Source: Moraxellaceae bacterium | GTDB taxonomy: Bacteria > Pseudomonadota > Gammaproteobacteria > Burkholderiales > Rhodocyclaceae | Assembly: GCA_031119205.1 (NCBI GenBank) | Contig: JAVHYF010000014.1 | Location: 47,244-111,243, forward strand | DNA length: 64,000 bases | Direction of reading: 5' to 3' | Shown: piece after piece, positions 1 to 8,948 of the stretch | How the letters are laid out: the number at the start of each line of letters is the position of its first letter | How positions within the stretch are numbered: position 1 is the stretch's first letter | Made by a program: the position numbers and the translations under genes | Notes under the pieces: model-generated | Database searches by the model: none | The model's input: the letters and a program-made list of their open reading frames with translations, nothing else | What the model was told of the DNA's origin: nothing

Positions 1-1233
1 GTGGCGCTGGATGTTCTCGATCTCCACGATGGCGTCGTCGACCAGTACGCCGACCACCAGCGACAGCGACAGCAGGGTCACGATGTTGAGGCTGAAGCCC
101 ATCCAGTACATCAGCGCGAAGGTCGGGATGACCGACAGCGGCAGTGCCACGGCCGCCAGTAAGGTGGCGCGCCCGTTGCGCAGGAACAAGAAGACCACCA
201 GCACGGCGAGCGCCGCGCCTTCGTAGAGCAGCAGCATGGAGCTGTCGTAGTTCTCCACCACCGGGTCCACGAAGTTGAAGGCCTCGGTGACGGTGATGTC
301 CGGCCGCTCCTGCTCCAGCTTGGCGAGCGCCTCGCGCACGCCGGCCGCTACCTCCACCTCGCCGTAGCCACGTGCACGCACGACCTCGAAGGCCACGACG
401 GGCTGTCCGTCGAGGAAGGCGGCCGAACGTCGCTCGGCCACCGTGTCGCGGACGCTGGCGATCTGGTCTAGCCGGACGCGGCGACCGTCGTCCAGCGCCA
501 GTTCGATGGCGCCGACTTCCTCCGCGCTGCGCGATGTCGCCAGCATGCGTACCGACTGCTCTTCGCTGCCGAGCGTGACCCGGCCGCCGGATGCCTCCTG
601 CTGCACCTCGGCGAGTTGACGTGAGACTTCGGCAGCGGTGATGCGCAGGGCCAGCAAGCGTTGCGGGTCGAGGTCCACGCGCAGCTCGCGTTGCGCGCCG
701 CCGACGCGCGACACCGCACCCGCGCCACGCACGGCGAGCAGCCGGCGGGTGACTTCGTCGTCCACGAACCAGGACAGCGCTTCGTCGTCCATGCGCGTCG
801 AGGCGACGGTGTAGGTCAGGATTGGCGAGTCCGCGATCTCCGCCTTGCGGATCACCGGATCGCGCAGCGCCGCGGGCAAGTCGCCGCGCACACGGGCGAC
901 CGCATCGCGCACGTCATCCACCGCCTCCTGCACCGGCTTCTCGAGCCGGAACTCGGCCGAGATGGAGGCCTGGCCGTCGCTGAGCGTGCTGCGGATGTGC
1001 TTGATGCCCTGCAGGGTGGCCAGCGAGTTCTCGATGCGGCGCGCGACTTCGCTTTCCAGTTGCGAAGGTGACGCACCCGGCAGGGACACGCTGATGGTGA
1101 CGAGCGGGACATCGATGTCCGGGAAGTTCTGGATCTTCAGCGCGGCGAACGCGCCGAGGCCGGCCAGCGTCATCAGGATGAAGAGCAGGATGACGGGGAC
1201 GGGATTGCGGATCGACCAGGTCGAGATGTTCAT
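1..1233 (-). CDS. RND efflux pump, inner-membrane subunit (partial, C-terminus off the left edge)
   Basis: About 411 N-terminal residues of a resistance-nodulation-division transporter, a family whose members normally exceed 1000 residues. It begins MNISTWSIRNPV, followed by the first membrane helix, and continues through the PN1/PN2 porter region (typical FPDIDVPLVTISVSLPGA and a later LRVDLDPQRL). At the window edge it enters the next helices, with a VGVLVDDAIVEIENIQRH stretch that matches the conserved TM4 region of HAE1-type pumps (VGLLVDDAIVVVEN in AcrB). Known role of the family: proton-driven export from periplasm or inner membrane through a tripartite channel. It lies 11 bp downstream of the adaptor gene on the same strand, so the order is outer-membrane factor, adaptor, pump. 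Substrate cannot be predicted. No stop is seen because the frame continues past base 1. Confidence 0.93.
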   Translation of the reverse strand, partial: MNISTWSIRNPVPVILLFILMTLAGLGAFAALKIQNFPDIDVPLVTISVSLPGASPSQLESEVARRIENSLATLQGIKHIRSTLSDGQASISAEFRLEKPVQEAVDDVRDAVARVRGDLPAALRDPVIRKAEIADSPILTYTVASTRMDDEALSWFVDDEVTRRLLAVRGAGAVSRVGGAQRELRVDLDPQRLLALRITAAEVSRQLAEVQQEASGGRVTLGSEEQSVRMLATSRSAEEVGAIELALDDGRRVRLDQIASVRDTVAERRSAAFLDGQPVVAFEVVRARGYGEVEVAAGVREALAKLEQERPDITVTEAFNFVDPVVENYDSSMLLLYEGAALAVLVVFLFLRNGRATLLAAVALPLSVIPTFALMYWMGFSLNIVTLLSLSLVVGVLVDDAIVEIENIQRH

Positions 1234-1244
1234 GTCCGTGTTTC

Positions 1245-2420
1245 TCATGAGCGGGGACGAGCTGGCGAACCGGTATCGGTGGGGGATGAGGCCGGGCCGG
1301 CAGTGGTTGCGGCACGGACGACGCGCACCAGATCACCGTCGCCCAGGAAGGCTGCGCCGGTGGCGACGACGTGATCCTCCGCGGTGATGCCATGCAGGAT
1401 CTCGACCCGGTCGCCGGTACGCAGCCCGGTCCTGACTCGGGTCTGCATGACCCGCAGGTTCGGCCCGATGCGCATGACGTAACTGAAGCCTTCGCGCATC
1501 AGCACGGCGGTCTGCGGCAGGGTCATGGCCTGCTTGCTGCCGAGCTCGAACTCGCCACGCGCGAAGCTGCCCGCGCGGGCGGTGACGGAGGGCAGCAGGT
1601 CCACGTAGGCCAGCCCGTTGCGGGTCTGCGCGTTGACCATCGGCGCTAGCACGCGCAGCCGGCCTTCGACGATGGCGCCGCCGGGCAGCGTGATACGCGC
1701 CTTGTCGCCGGGCTTGAGCCGATCCAGCTCCGCGACCGGCAGCTCGGCCCGCCATTCGAGGCGGTTGCCGCGGATCAGGCGGAACAGTTCCTGCCCGGCG
1801 GGCACCACGGCACCGACGGTTGCCGCGCGTGACGAGATGACTCCGTCATCCGGCGCGACGACATGCGTGTTGGAAAGGTGCAGGGCCTGCAGGCGCTCTG
1901 CCGCGATGGCCGCATCCAACCGGGCCTGTGCCGTCTTTGCGGCGGTGGCGTACTGCTGCATCTGCTGGGCGGAGAGCGCGCCGCTCTCGTCCAGCTCGCG
2001 CGCGCGCTGCGCATTGGCGACGGCCTCGGCCAGTGCCAGCTCCGCTTCGGCGACGGCAGCGCGGCTCTGGGCGAGACCAGCCTCGGTGGTCCCGGCCGCG
2101 AAGCGGGCCAGCGTCTGGCCGCGACGCACCTTGTCGCCGACGTTGGCCTGCACCTCGGCCAGGCGAAGCCCGTTCGCCTCGGCGCCGACGATGGCTTCCT
2201 GCCAGGCTTCGATGTTGCCGTTGGCAGCAAGGCGCACAGGCAGGGTGCCGGCCTGCAGGCTGGTGACGGAGACGGTCAGCGCTGGATTGGGGTTGCCGGT
2301 GGCCTCCTGCGCGGATCGTGCGGTTGCGGGCGCGGTTGTCATGGCCAGCATGCCAAGGCCGCTCAGGCCGGCAGCGATGCTCACGCCTGCAAGCGTCATC
2401 CTGTGTCTTCTCTGCATCAT
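1245..2420 (-). CDS. RND efflux periplasmic adaptor (membrane fusion protein)
   Basis: A 391-residue HlyD/AcrA-type adaptor. An N-terminal export signal (residues about 1-35, ending near ATARS) is followed by half of a biotinyl-lipoyl-like domain (GNIEAWQEAIVGAEANG), an alpha-hairpin rich in Ala/Glu/Gln (about residues 105-175), the second lipoyl half (VVAPDDGVISSRAATVGAVV) and beta-barrel/membrane-proximal domains. The family bridges the inner-membrane pump and the outer-membrane channel. Its start overlaps the end of the upstream outer-membrane factor by 4 bp (ATGA), which indicates translational coupling, and the pump follows after 11 bp. The overall length is normal for the family. Specificity is unknown. 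Confidence 0.93.
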   Translation of the reverse strand: MMQRRHRMTLAGVSIAAGLSGLGMLAMTTAPATARSAQEATGNPNPALTVSVTSLQAGTLPVRLAANGNIEAWQEAIVGAEANGLRLAEVQANVGDKVRRGQTLARFAAGTTEAGLAQSRAAVAEAELALAEAVANAQRARELDESGALSAQQMQQYATAAKTAQARLDAAIAAERLQALHLSNTHVVAPDDGVISSRAATVGAVVPAGQELFRLIRGNRLEWRAELPVAELDRLKPGDKARITLPGGAIVEGRLRVLAPMVNAQTRNGLAYVDLLPSVTARAGSFARGEFELGSKQAMTLPQTAVLMREGFSYVMRIGPNLRVMQTRVRTGLRTGDRVEILHGITAEDHVVATGAAFLGDGDLVRVVRAATTAGPASSPTDTGSPARPRS

Positions 2421-3961
2421 GGGTTCCTTGCGCGTGCCAGGGCCGCGGGTGTGTGGGATATGTGGTGAGGGGGTGAGGCGTCGTCCCCGGTGTCGCCCTC
2501 TGTGTCGCCCTGTCTGGTGCCACGGTCAGCGGCATCGTCCGTGGGCCAGCCGCCGCCGGTGGCGCGATACAGGGCGACCCAGGCCAGCAGGCGTTCGCGC
2601 TCCAGATCGATCAGGGCGACCTGCGAGGACAGCAGCATGCGGCGTGCATCTTCGAGTTCGAACAGGCTGGCGGTGCCGGCGCGATAGCTCGCCGCGCTGG
2701 CCTGGAAAGCACGCCCGTATCCATCGCGGGCGGCCCTGGCGTGCTCTGCGCGTTTCGTGCTGCTGTCCAGGGTGACGAAGGCGCTCTCGACTTCCTGGAT
2801 GGCATCGCGGATGCGCGACGCGTACACGGTCCTGGCCGTGTCGTAGTGGACGCGTGCGGCCCGTGCGTTGGCTTTCCGCATGCTGCCGTCGAACAGCGGG
2901 AACACGATAGCCACCGGGCCGACGCTCCACGTCGTGCCCTGATCGCTGACGCCGAGGCTGGACACATGCGCGCTGCCGATGCTTCCACTCAGCGTGATGC
3001 GGGGCCAGCGTTGTGCGTCCGCCTGCTGTTGCATGGCACTCGCCGCGCTGACATCGAGGGCGGCCGCACGCAGGTCCGGACGCTGTGCCAGCACCGTCGC
3101 CGGCACGCTGCCCACGGTGAATCCGGCAGGGCGGGGCAGGCGTGCGGCCTGCGCGGCGAAGTCCCGACGCAGGTCCGCTTCGTCCCTGGCGGTCAGTGCG
3201 ACCAGCGCCTTGACGCGCAAGTCGCACTGCTCTCTCTGCTGGAGTACGGCGGCCTTGCCCTCTGCCGCGCTGGCGCGTGCCAGTGCGGCGGCAGCGGGCG
3301 CGCGCAGGCCGGCATGCTCTGCCCGGGTCGTGAGGCGTGAAGTCTGTTCGCGTGACGTGGCGTCCAGCCCGGCCTGCATCAGTTGCGCTTCACAGGCTCT
3401 CAGTTCCACGTAGTTGCGCACGACCTCGGCCGCGACCGACACGCGGGCGTCATGCCAGCTGGTTTCGCTGGCTTGCAGGCGTGCGTGGGCGGCGTCCGCG
3501 CCGGCGCGGTGGGCACCGAAGAGGTCCAGCTCCCAGCTTGCCTGTAGTCCGACCGAGGCCGTGTTCGCGACAGATCCGCTCAGCTCCGGGCGACCACGGT
3601 TGCCGCTGGCTACGGCATTCAGCGTGGGCAGGCGGGCCGCATCGCCGGCCACGCTGGCGGCACGCGCATCGGCGATGCTCGACGCGGCGCGTGCGATGCT
3701 CGCGTTCGCCTGCTGGGCGGACTCGATCAGGCCGGGGACGAGCGGGTCATCGAATTGCGACCACCATGACTGCAGTGCTTCCAGCTTGCCCCCGTGCGGC
3801 AACGGCGCCTGCCAGGCCCTGGCGACCGGCATTTCGCTGACAGGCAGTGGCCGGGGTGTCGTCGTCGCGCAGGCGCTGACCAGCAAAGCGGGCAGCAATA
3901 CGGGCAGCAGCGCAGCGACCCTGCGTGGTCTGCCCGGGGATCGTTGGTTGGTGGGTGGCAC
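2417..3961 (-). CDS. RND efflux outer-membrane lipoprotein, NodT/OprM family
   Basis: 514 residues, with an N-terminal lipoprotein signal whose lipobox reads LVSAC (Cys near residue 31). It carries two repeats of the outer membrane efflux protein fold, rich in Ala/Arg/Gln coiled-coil (for example ANASIARAASSIADARA and the second half beginning LAQRPDLRAAALDVSAA, the typical RPDL motif). The family forms the trimeric outer-membrane channel of tripartite pumps. It is the first gene of the minus-strand efflux operon and overlaps the adaptor by 4 bp. The 205-bp divergent region upstream is shared with the MipA/two-component operon, so the two units could be co-regulated; that is inference only. 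Confidence 0.93.
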   Translation of the reverse strand: MPPTNQRSPGRPRRVAALLPVLLPALLVSACATTTPRPLPVSEMPVARAWQAPLPHGGKLEALQSWWSQFDDPLVPGLIESAQQANASIARAASSIADARAASVAGDAARLPTLNAVASGNRGRPELSGSVANTASVGLQASWELDLFGAHRAGADAAHARLQASETSWHDARVSVAAEVVRNYVELRACEAQLMQAGLDATSREQTSRLTTRAEHAGLRAPAAAALARASAAEGKAAVLQQREQCDLRVKALVALTARDEADLRRDFAAQAARLPRPAGFTVGSVPATVLAQRPDLRAAALDVSAASAMQQQADAQRWPRITLSGSIGSAHVSSLGVSDQGTTWSVGPVAIVFPLFDGSMRKANARAARVHYDTARTVYASRIRDAIQEVESAFVTLDSSTKRAEHARAARDGYGRAFQASAASYRAGTASLFELEDARRMLLSSQVALIDLERERLLAWVALYRATGGGWPTDDAADRGTRQGDTEGDTGDDASPPHHISHTPAALARARNP

Positions 3962-4098
3962 GATTGCTCAGCCCTCGTGATTGGAGAGCGGCCACTATCG
4001 GGTCCGTCGACTTGCTGGACACTTACTGTGCGGGCAGTGCATTCCGCGCCCTGTGCAGCTGGCAACGTGCGATATGCGGTGAGCGATTCCTGCGGTCC

Positions 4099-4115
4099 GG
4101 TAAGTCGCGGGTAAG
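4099..4115 (+). promoter_or_regulatory. Candidate response-regulator box, GGTAAG-N5-GGTAAG
   Basis: Two identical GGTAAG hexamers lie 11 bp apart, 52 bp before the mipA-like start. Direct half-sites with an 11-bp period are the usual arrangement for OmpR/PhoB-type dimers, and the layout resembles the PmrA/QseB type of box. A gene for such a regulator is the second gene of the same operon, so autoregulation is a reasonable inference. Not verified. Confidence 0.4.
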
Positions 4116-4166
4116 ACAAGGGGCGGGAGCATCCAGTCTCCCAACACACCCGTAAGGAACCCACGC

Positions 4167-4988
4167 ATGTATCCGAACCCCGCACACGGCACCGCGAAGA
4201 TGGTCCGTTCCGCCAGGGCTGTAACGCTTGTCGCGCTTGCCGCCGCCACGATCCACGCCGTACCCGCCCGTGCCCAGCACGCACCGGATGAAGAAGGGGG
4301 ATCGTCCTGGGCGATCGGTCTGGGCTTCAAGAGCGAGCAGAAGCCCTATGCAGGCATGGACCGCGACAACATGCCGCTGCCCTTCCTCGAATACGAGAAC
4401 AAGTACATCCTGCTGCGCGGCCCTTCGCTGGAAGTGAAGCTGCCGGGCCTGACCATCAGTGAGTCGCAGCAGTTCAAGTTCGGCCTCGTGCTCAACTACT
4501 CGATGGATGGCTACAAGGCCGGCGATGCGCCTGTCCTGCGCGGCATGGCTGAACGCAAGGGCGGTATCTGGGCGGGGGCGAAAGCAGAGTGGGAGACCAG
4601 CCTGCTCACCGTGACGGGCGAAGCCCTGCGTGACGTTTCCGGAAACAGCAAAGGGCAGACCGTCGCCCTGGGCGTCGAGCGGACCTGGCACGTCGGTGAC
4701 AAGCTGATGCTGACGCCCCGTGCGGTGATGAAGTGGCAGGATGGCAAGTACAACAATTACTATTTCGGCGTGAAGCGCAACGAAGCCCAGGCCGGACGGG
4801 CCGCCTACGATGCGGGTGCCGGTGCGAATGCCGAGTTCGGCGTGCGGGCGATCTACATGTTCAACCAGTCCCATTCCATGTTCATGGACGTCTCCACGAC
4901 CAGCCTGTCGAGTAAAGTGAAGGACAGTCCGCTGGTGGATCGTTCTACCGAGAACGAGATCATGATGGCCTACGTCTACCGCTTCTGA
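4167..4988 (+). CDS. MipA/OmpV family outer-membrane protein
   Basis: 273 residues with a signal peptide (cleavage likely after ARA near residue 37) and alternating beta-strand sequence ending in an aromatic residue (AYVYRF), as expected for an outer-membrane barrel. Features such as FLEYENKYILLRGPSLEVKL and the C-terminal FMDVSTTSLSSKVKDSPLVD fit the MipA/OmpV family, some of whose members scaffold peptidoglycan enzymes or respond to envelope stress. An AAGGAA ribosome site lies 7 bp before the start. Its stop overlaps the start of the response-regulator gene (TGATG), so the outer-membrane protein and its probable regulators are translated together. This MipA plus two-component arrangement is common in proteobacteria. 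The exact function is not known. Confidence 0.85.
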   Translation: MYPNPAHGTAKMVRSARAVTLVALAAATIHAVPARAQHAPDEEGGSSWAIGLGFKSEQKPYAGMDRDNMPLPFLEYENKYILLRGPSLEVKLPGLTISESQQFKFGLVLNYSMDGYKAGDAPVLRGMAERKGGIWAGAKAEWETSLLTVTGEALRDVSGNSKGQTVALGVERTWHVGDKLMLTPRAVMKWQDGKYNNYYFGVKRNEAQAGRAAYDAGAGANAEFGVRAIYMFNQSHSMFMDVSTTSLSSKVKDSPLVDRSTENEIMMAYVYRF

Positions 4989-5689
4989 TGAACCGGATAC
5001 TCCTCGTCGAAGATCATGAGCGGCTTGCCGCGCTGGTGTGCAAGGCGCTCATGACGCAGGGCATCGCTGTAGACGTGGTCGGCAGCATCGCTGCCGCCTG
5101 GTCTGCAATGGAACAGGTGCCCTACCAGGCCGTGGTGTTCGACCGCGGCCTGCCCGACGGGGATGGACTGGAGTGTGTGCGGCGCATGCGTGCGGCCGGG
5201 TTGGGCGTTCCATGCCTGGTCCTCACCGCACGCGATGCCTTGCACGACAGGGTGTCCGGGCTGGAGGCCGGTGCCGACGACTACCTGCCCAAACCCTTCG
5301 AGATGGACGAGATGGTGGCGCGGGTGCGTGCGTTGTTGCGCCGACCGGCCGAACACCGCGTGCTGGACCCGCAGGCCGGTGACCTGAGCCTGCATCCCGC
5401 CGCCGGAACGATGTGCTGTGGCGACGAGTGCGTCACCCTGGCGCCGGCCGAGATGCAGATGATGTTGCTGCTGGTGCGCCGCCATCGCGAGGCTGTCCGC
5501 CGCGGTGCGATGGAGAGCGCGGGCTGGGGCGCCAACGAGGCGGTGACGCCGAACGCGCTGGATGTGGCGCTGCACCGCATCCGTCGCAAGCTCGTCGCCA
5601 TCGGATCGGCGCAGCGGATCGTGAACATCAGGGGACTGGGCTATGCACTTCGGGAAGATGCGCTCCGTGAAGACGGTCTGGCGGAATAG
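4988..5689 (+). CDS. Two-component response regulator, OmpR/PhoB (QseB/PmrA-like) family
   Basis: 233 residues. The receiver domain (about 1-118) has the acidic pair (VEDH, residues 8-9), the phosphoacceptor Asp52 in VVFDRGLPDGDG, and the conserved Lys in LPKPF. The C-terminal winged-helix DNA-binding domain (about 130-225) has the family ending VDIALHRIRRKL-like and RIVNIRGLGYAL. The start overlaps the MipA-like gene by one base, and the histidine-kinase gene begins inside its 3' end (47-bp overlap), so the three genes form one tightly coupled unit. The likely partner is the kinase just downstream. The target may include its own operon through the GGTAAG repeats upstream. Confidence 0.95.
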   Translation: MNRILLVEDHERLAALVCKALMTQGIAVDVVGSIAAAWSAMEQVPYQAVVFDRGLPDGDGLECVRRMRAAGLGVPCLVLTARDALHDRVSGLEAGADDYLPKPFEMDEMVARVRALLRRPAEHRVLDPQAGDLSLHPAAGTMCCGDECVTLAPAEMQMMLLLVRRHREAVRRGAMESAGWGANEAVTPNALDVALHRIRRKLVAIGSAQRIVNIRGLGYALREDALREDGLAE

Positions 5690-7037
5690 CCTGCGCCTGA
5701 AGATCCTGCTGGCCTACGTGGTCGGCGTGGTGGTGAGCATCGCGGTGTTCGCCGTGGCGGCGGTGATGATCCTCGAGAACAGCACCCTGGCTGCCCGCAT
5801 CGACCTGGATGAACTGGCGGGCGAGCTGGTGAACAACATCCGCTTCGACGACCAGGGCCGGCCGACGGGTATGGATTTCAGCGACGAAGGCACGGTGTGG
5901 ATCTCCGACAGCCTGCGTCGCGAAATGGCCTACCGGATCCTCGATGCATCCGGCCACGCGGTCGTCATGTCGGAGGCGGGTGCAGCGTTCTGGCTGGACG
6001 CGGACAGGCAGCGTCCGCCAGCACCGGGTGGCTTCGAGTTCCTTTACGACGGCGTGACCATCTACGGCGCGACCGAGTCCGTGCAGCGCGACGGCCAGCG
6101 CTGGTACCTGCAGATCGCCATCAGTGCGCGGATGATGGCGTTGATGCACGGCGCTGCATTGCCGCTGGTGGTGGGCGGGGTGGGCGTGTTCAGCGTGGTG
6201 CTGTTGCTGGGCTTCGGCGCATGCGCCTACGTGACCCTGCGCTACACGCTGAAGCCCTTGAGCGACCTGTCGGATGCCGCTGCGGCGATTTCGCCCCGGT
6301 CCCTGCACGCAAGGCTGGGAGCGGACTCGATCCCGTCCGAGATCGCGCCGCTGGTCGACAGTTTCAACCGGGCGCTGGAGCGCCTGGAGAACGGCTATCG
6401 CGTGCAGCAGGAGTTCCTGGGTAACGCGGCGCATGAGCTCAAGACGCCGCTGGCGCTGATCCGCGCGCAGATCGAACTGCGCGAAGACGATGAAGATCGC
6501 GCTGGGGACCGTGAAGCGCTGCTGCGCGATGTCAGCTACATGTCGCGCCAGGTCCAGCAGTTGCTGCTGCTGGCCGAGGTGAGCGAAGTGCAGAACTACG
6601 TCATCGAAGAGGTGCAGGTGGACGCGCTGGTGCAGGAGGTGCTGGTCTACCTGCAGCGCATGGCGGATGCGGCCGGCGTGCATGTGGCGGTGCAGGTGTC
6701 GCCCGCGCAGGCCGGGTTGCGCTGGCAGGCGGATCGCGGCGCCTTGTTCACCCTGCTCAAGAACCTGCTGGAGAACGCGATCCAGCATGCGCCACGCGGC
6801 AGTTCCGTCAGCGTGGAGATCGAGCCGGACTGCCTGCGCGTGCGGGATCGTGGGCCGGGAGTGACGGCCGCGCAACTTCCCCTGTTGTTCGAGCGCTTCT
6901 GGCGCGCGGCAGAACGGCGCGACCACGGTGCCGGGCTGGGGCTGTCCATCTGTCGTGAGATCGCGCTGGCGCACGAGTGGACGCTGAGCGCCGAACAGGT
7001 GGAGCCGGGCTTGCGCTTCAACCTGTGCCGCCACTGA
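5643..7037 (+). CDS. Sensor histidine kinase
   Basis: Up to 464 residues; a second ATG at 5658 is an equally possible start. Two membrane helices (about residues 19-44 and 172-200) frame a periplasmic sensor segment of roughly 125 residues. A HAMP-like linker is followed by the H-box NAAHELKTPLALIRAQIE with the phospho-accepting His, then N-box (LLENAIQHAPRG), G1 (DRGPGV) and G2 (GAGLGLSICREIALAH) ATP-binding motifs. All catalytic motifs are present, so it should be active. It overlaps the response-regulator gene by 47 bp in another frame. The periplasmic signal it detects is not evident. Confidence 0.94.
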   Translation: MHFGKMRSVKTVWRNSLRLKILLAYVVGVVVSIAVFAVAAVMILENSTLAARIDLDELAGELVNNIRFDDQGRPTGMDFSDEGTVWISDSLRREMAYRILDASGHAVVMSEAGAAFWLDADRQRPPAPGGFEFLYDGVTIYGATESVQRDGQRWYLQIAISARMMALMHGAALPLVVGGVGVFSVVLLLGFGACAYVTLRYTLKPLSDLSDAAAAISPRSLHARLGADSIPSEIAPLVDSFNRALERLENGYRVQQEFLGNAAHELKTPLALIRAQIELREDDEDRAGDREALLRDVSYMSRQVQQLLLLAEVSEVQNYVIEEVQVDALVQEVLVYLQRMADAAGVHVAVQVSPAQAGLRWQADRGALFTLLKNLLENAIQHAPRGSSVSVEIEPDCLRVRDRGPGVTAAQLPLLFERFWRAAERRDHGAGLGLSICREIALAHEWTLSAEQVEPGLRFNLCRH

Positions 7038-7043
7038 GTGCTG

Positions 7044-7071
7044 CAAAAAAAAGAGGGGCCCGAAGGCCCCT
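7044..7071 (-). terminator. Rho-independent terminator of the amidohydrolase gene
   Basis: Read on the minus strand: a perfect 7-bp stem AGGGGCC/GGCCCCT with a TTCG loop followed by a run of T residues. It lies about 55 bp past the amidohydrolase stop and also sits just after the kinase stop, so it separates the two convergent genes. Confidence 0.88.
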
Positions 7072-7125
7072 GAACGAGCGGCATGAAAACTCAGGCCGAT
7101 GAACGCGGTGTCGTGACGCCCTGGC

Positions 7126-8664
7126 TCAGGCAGTTGTCCTGGCCGTGGTGGGCGCGCCCTTGAGCTTCTGCTCCACCACCGTGTCCTTGAAGAAATCGGC
7201 ATTGGCTTCGGTGTAGAGGCGGTAGGGGTTCTCGAAGACGTAGGCCTTGAAGTTGGCTTCGGTGATGAGGCCGTCCTCTACCAGTGCGTGGGCTTCGGCC
7301 AGTGCATGGGTCAGGTCGGGCACGTCCCAGTGGCCGACGTCCGACGAGTAGATCGCATTGATGTTCACGCCCAGCGGATTGGCCTTGGTGTTGAAGGCGT
7401 GCGCGATGGTGCGGTCGTCGGATTCGGAGCCGAAGAAGAAGTTGTCCACCCAGCGTGACTTGATGTCTTCCACGCTCTGCACACCGGAGGCGGCGAAGTC
7501 TTCCAGCTCTTCGTCCTTAGGGCGGCGCGCGTCGCTGGTGTAGCCCTTGCCCAGAGTGTCGCGGATCAGCGCTTCGCCTTCGATATCGCGGTCCTTCACC
7601 AGGTCGGCGCCATATTCCTTGAACAGCGCGGTGAGCTGTGCGCGGTCGGTGGCGCGCGGGTCGTAGTTCTCCAGGCCCTTGCGGCTGCGCTTCTCGAAGC
7701 GGTCGGCAAGGTGGATGTACACACGAGCGCCCCAGTCGGCACCGCCTTCCAGGAAGCCGGCGCGCAGCTTGGGGAAGCGCTTCGTCACGCCGCCGAAGAA
7801 CAGCGCCTTGGCGAAGGCCTCGGTGCCATCGGCGAAGTGGCCGATGTGGTTGTTCATGTAGTTGGAGATGGAGCTGCGACCGGTCCAGCCCTGGCTGCCG
7901 TAGTGGGTGAGGATGGGCACGCCCAGCTCCACCACGCGCGCCCAGAAGGGGTCGTAGTCGTACTCGCTGTCCAGGCCCAGGAAGTCCTGGTAGGAAATGT
8001 ACTTGCGCAGTTCCGGATGCTGGTCGAGCGGGAATTTCTCCGCCAGCGCCTTGATGGGGCGGCTGACGCTGCCGGCGATGTTGATCGCCTTCAGGCCCAG
8101 CGTGTTGATCGCGAAGTCCAGCTCGGCGAGGCCTTCTTCCGGCGTGTGGAGGGGGATACCGGCGACAGGCGTCAGGTGCGCGCTGTGCTTGCGCCACAGG
8201 TCAGCGTGGTAGTGGTTGATGGCGCGGGACAGCGCCGTGCGTGAATCCTTGTCGCGCACGCCCAGCGGGGCCAGCACGTTGTTCGGGAACAGCACGGAGT
8301 AGTCGGAGCCCTGTTCGGCCTGACGCTCGGCGAACAGCTCGGGCAGGTGGTAGGTGGCGACGTCCAGCGTGTTCTTGGTGACACGCGCCCACCAGGGCGA
8401 GCGGATGGTGCGGTAGTACTGGCGCTCCTCCGGCGTCTGCTCGTACCAGTTCTTGCCGTTGGAGATGCCGCCGCGCGCGGTGCGGTCCGCGCTGGCCTTG
8501 CGCAGGTGGTCGACGAGATGCACGCCGCCGTAGTTGGACACGTAGTCCTCCAGGTCCGGCGTGTAGTCATTGACGTGTACGTCGGTGTCGATGACCGGGT
8601 AGTCGAGTTGCTGCTTCACTGCGGCGGACGGCGACAGCTGCAGGCGCGAGAGGCGATCGTTCAT
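7126..8664 (-). CDS. Amidohydrolase_2 family metal-dependent hydrolase
   Basis: 512 residues. The N-terminal metal motif PVIDTDVHVNDY, the central PILTHYGS and the late SSDVGHWDVPDL (equivalent to the SDxPHxD signature) mark the amidohydrolase-2 branch of the amidohydrolase superfamily, whose members act as hydrolases or decarboxylases on carboxylated aromatic or cyclic substrates. The frame stays open far upstream, but the start at 8664 is chosen because the recognisable domain begins there and the upstream frame lies antisense to or across the MFS gene. A 284-bp gap separates it from that transporter on the same strand. Substrate unknown; a link to the neighbouring transporter is plausible only by position. 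Confidence 0.85.
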   Translation of the reverse strand: MNDRLSRLQLSPSAAVKQQLDYPVIDTDVHVNDYTPDLEDYVSNYGGVHLVDHLRKASADRTARGGISNGKNWYEQTPEERQYYRTIRSPWWARVTKNTLDVATYHLPELFAERQAEQGSDYSVLFPNNVLAPLGVRDKDSRTALSRAINHYHADLWRKHSAHLTPVAGIPLHTPEEGLAELDFAINTLGLKAINIAGSVSRPIKALAEKFPLDQHPELRKYISYQDFLGLDSEYDYDPFWARVVELGVPILTHYGSQGWTGRSSISNYMNNHIGHFADGTEAFAKALFFGGVTKRFPKLRAGFLEGGADWGARVYIHLADRFEKRSRKGLENYDPRATDRAQLTALFKEYGADLVKDRDIEGEALIRDTLGKGYTSDARRPKDEELEDFAASGVQSVEDIKSRWVDNFFFGSESDDRTIAHAFNTKANPLGVNINAIYSSDVGHWDVPDLTHALAEAHALVEDGLITEANFKAYVFENPYRLYTEANADFFKDTVVEQKLKGAPTTARTTA

Positions 8665-8948
8665 GTTGGCGAAGCTCCGTTGCAAGGGTTGGGTGCGGAC
8701 GGCAGCGGCGCGGTGGCGGACGTCGTGGTGAGGTCCATGTCCATGGAATGTGCGCCTTGCTGGGTTCTGCACGGCTTGTTTCGCAACCCTCGTGCCACTT
8801 TGTCGCGATCCGCCGGAATCGCCCTGTTTACGTGGCTTGCGGAGAGTCTGTGTTGTCCGTGTGCCAGCCCAGACTTGCGCGGATGCCAGCACCCTGGAGG
8901 CCGCGGTGTTGGCATTGCCACACGGCGTTTTGACTGCCGCTGCGCTTG

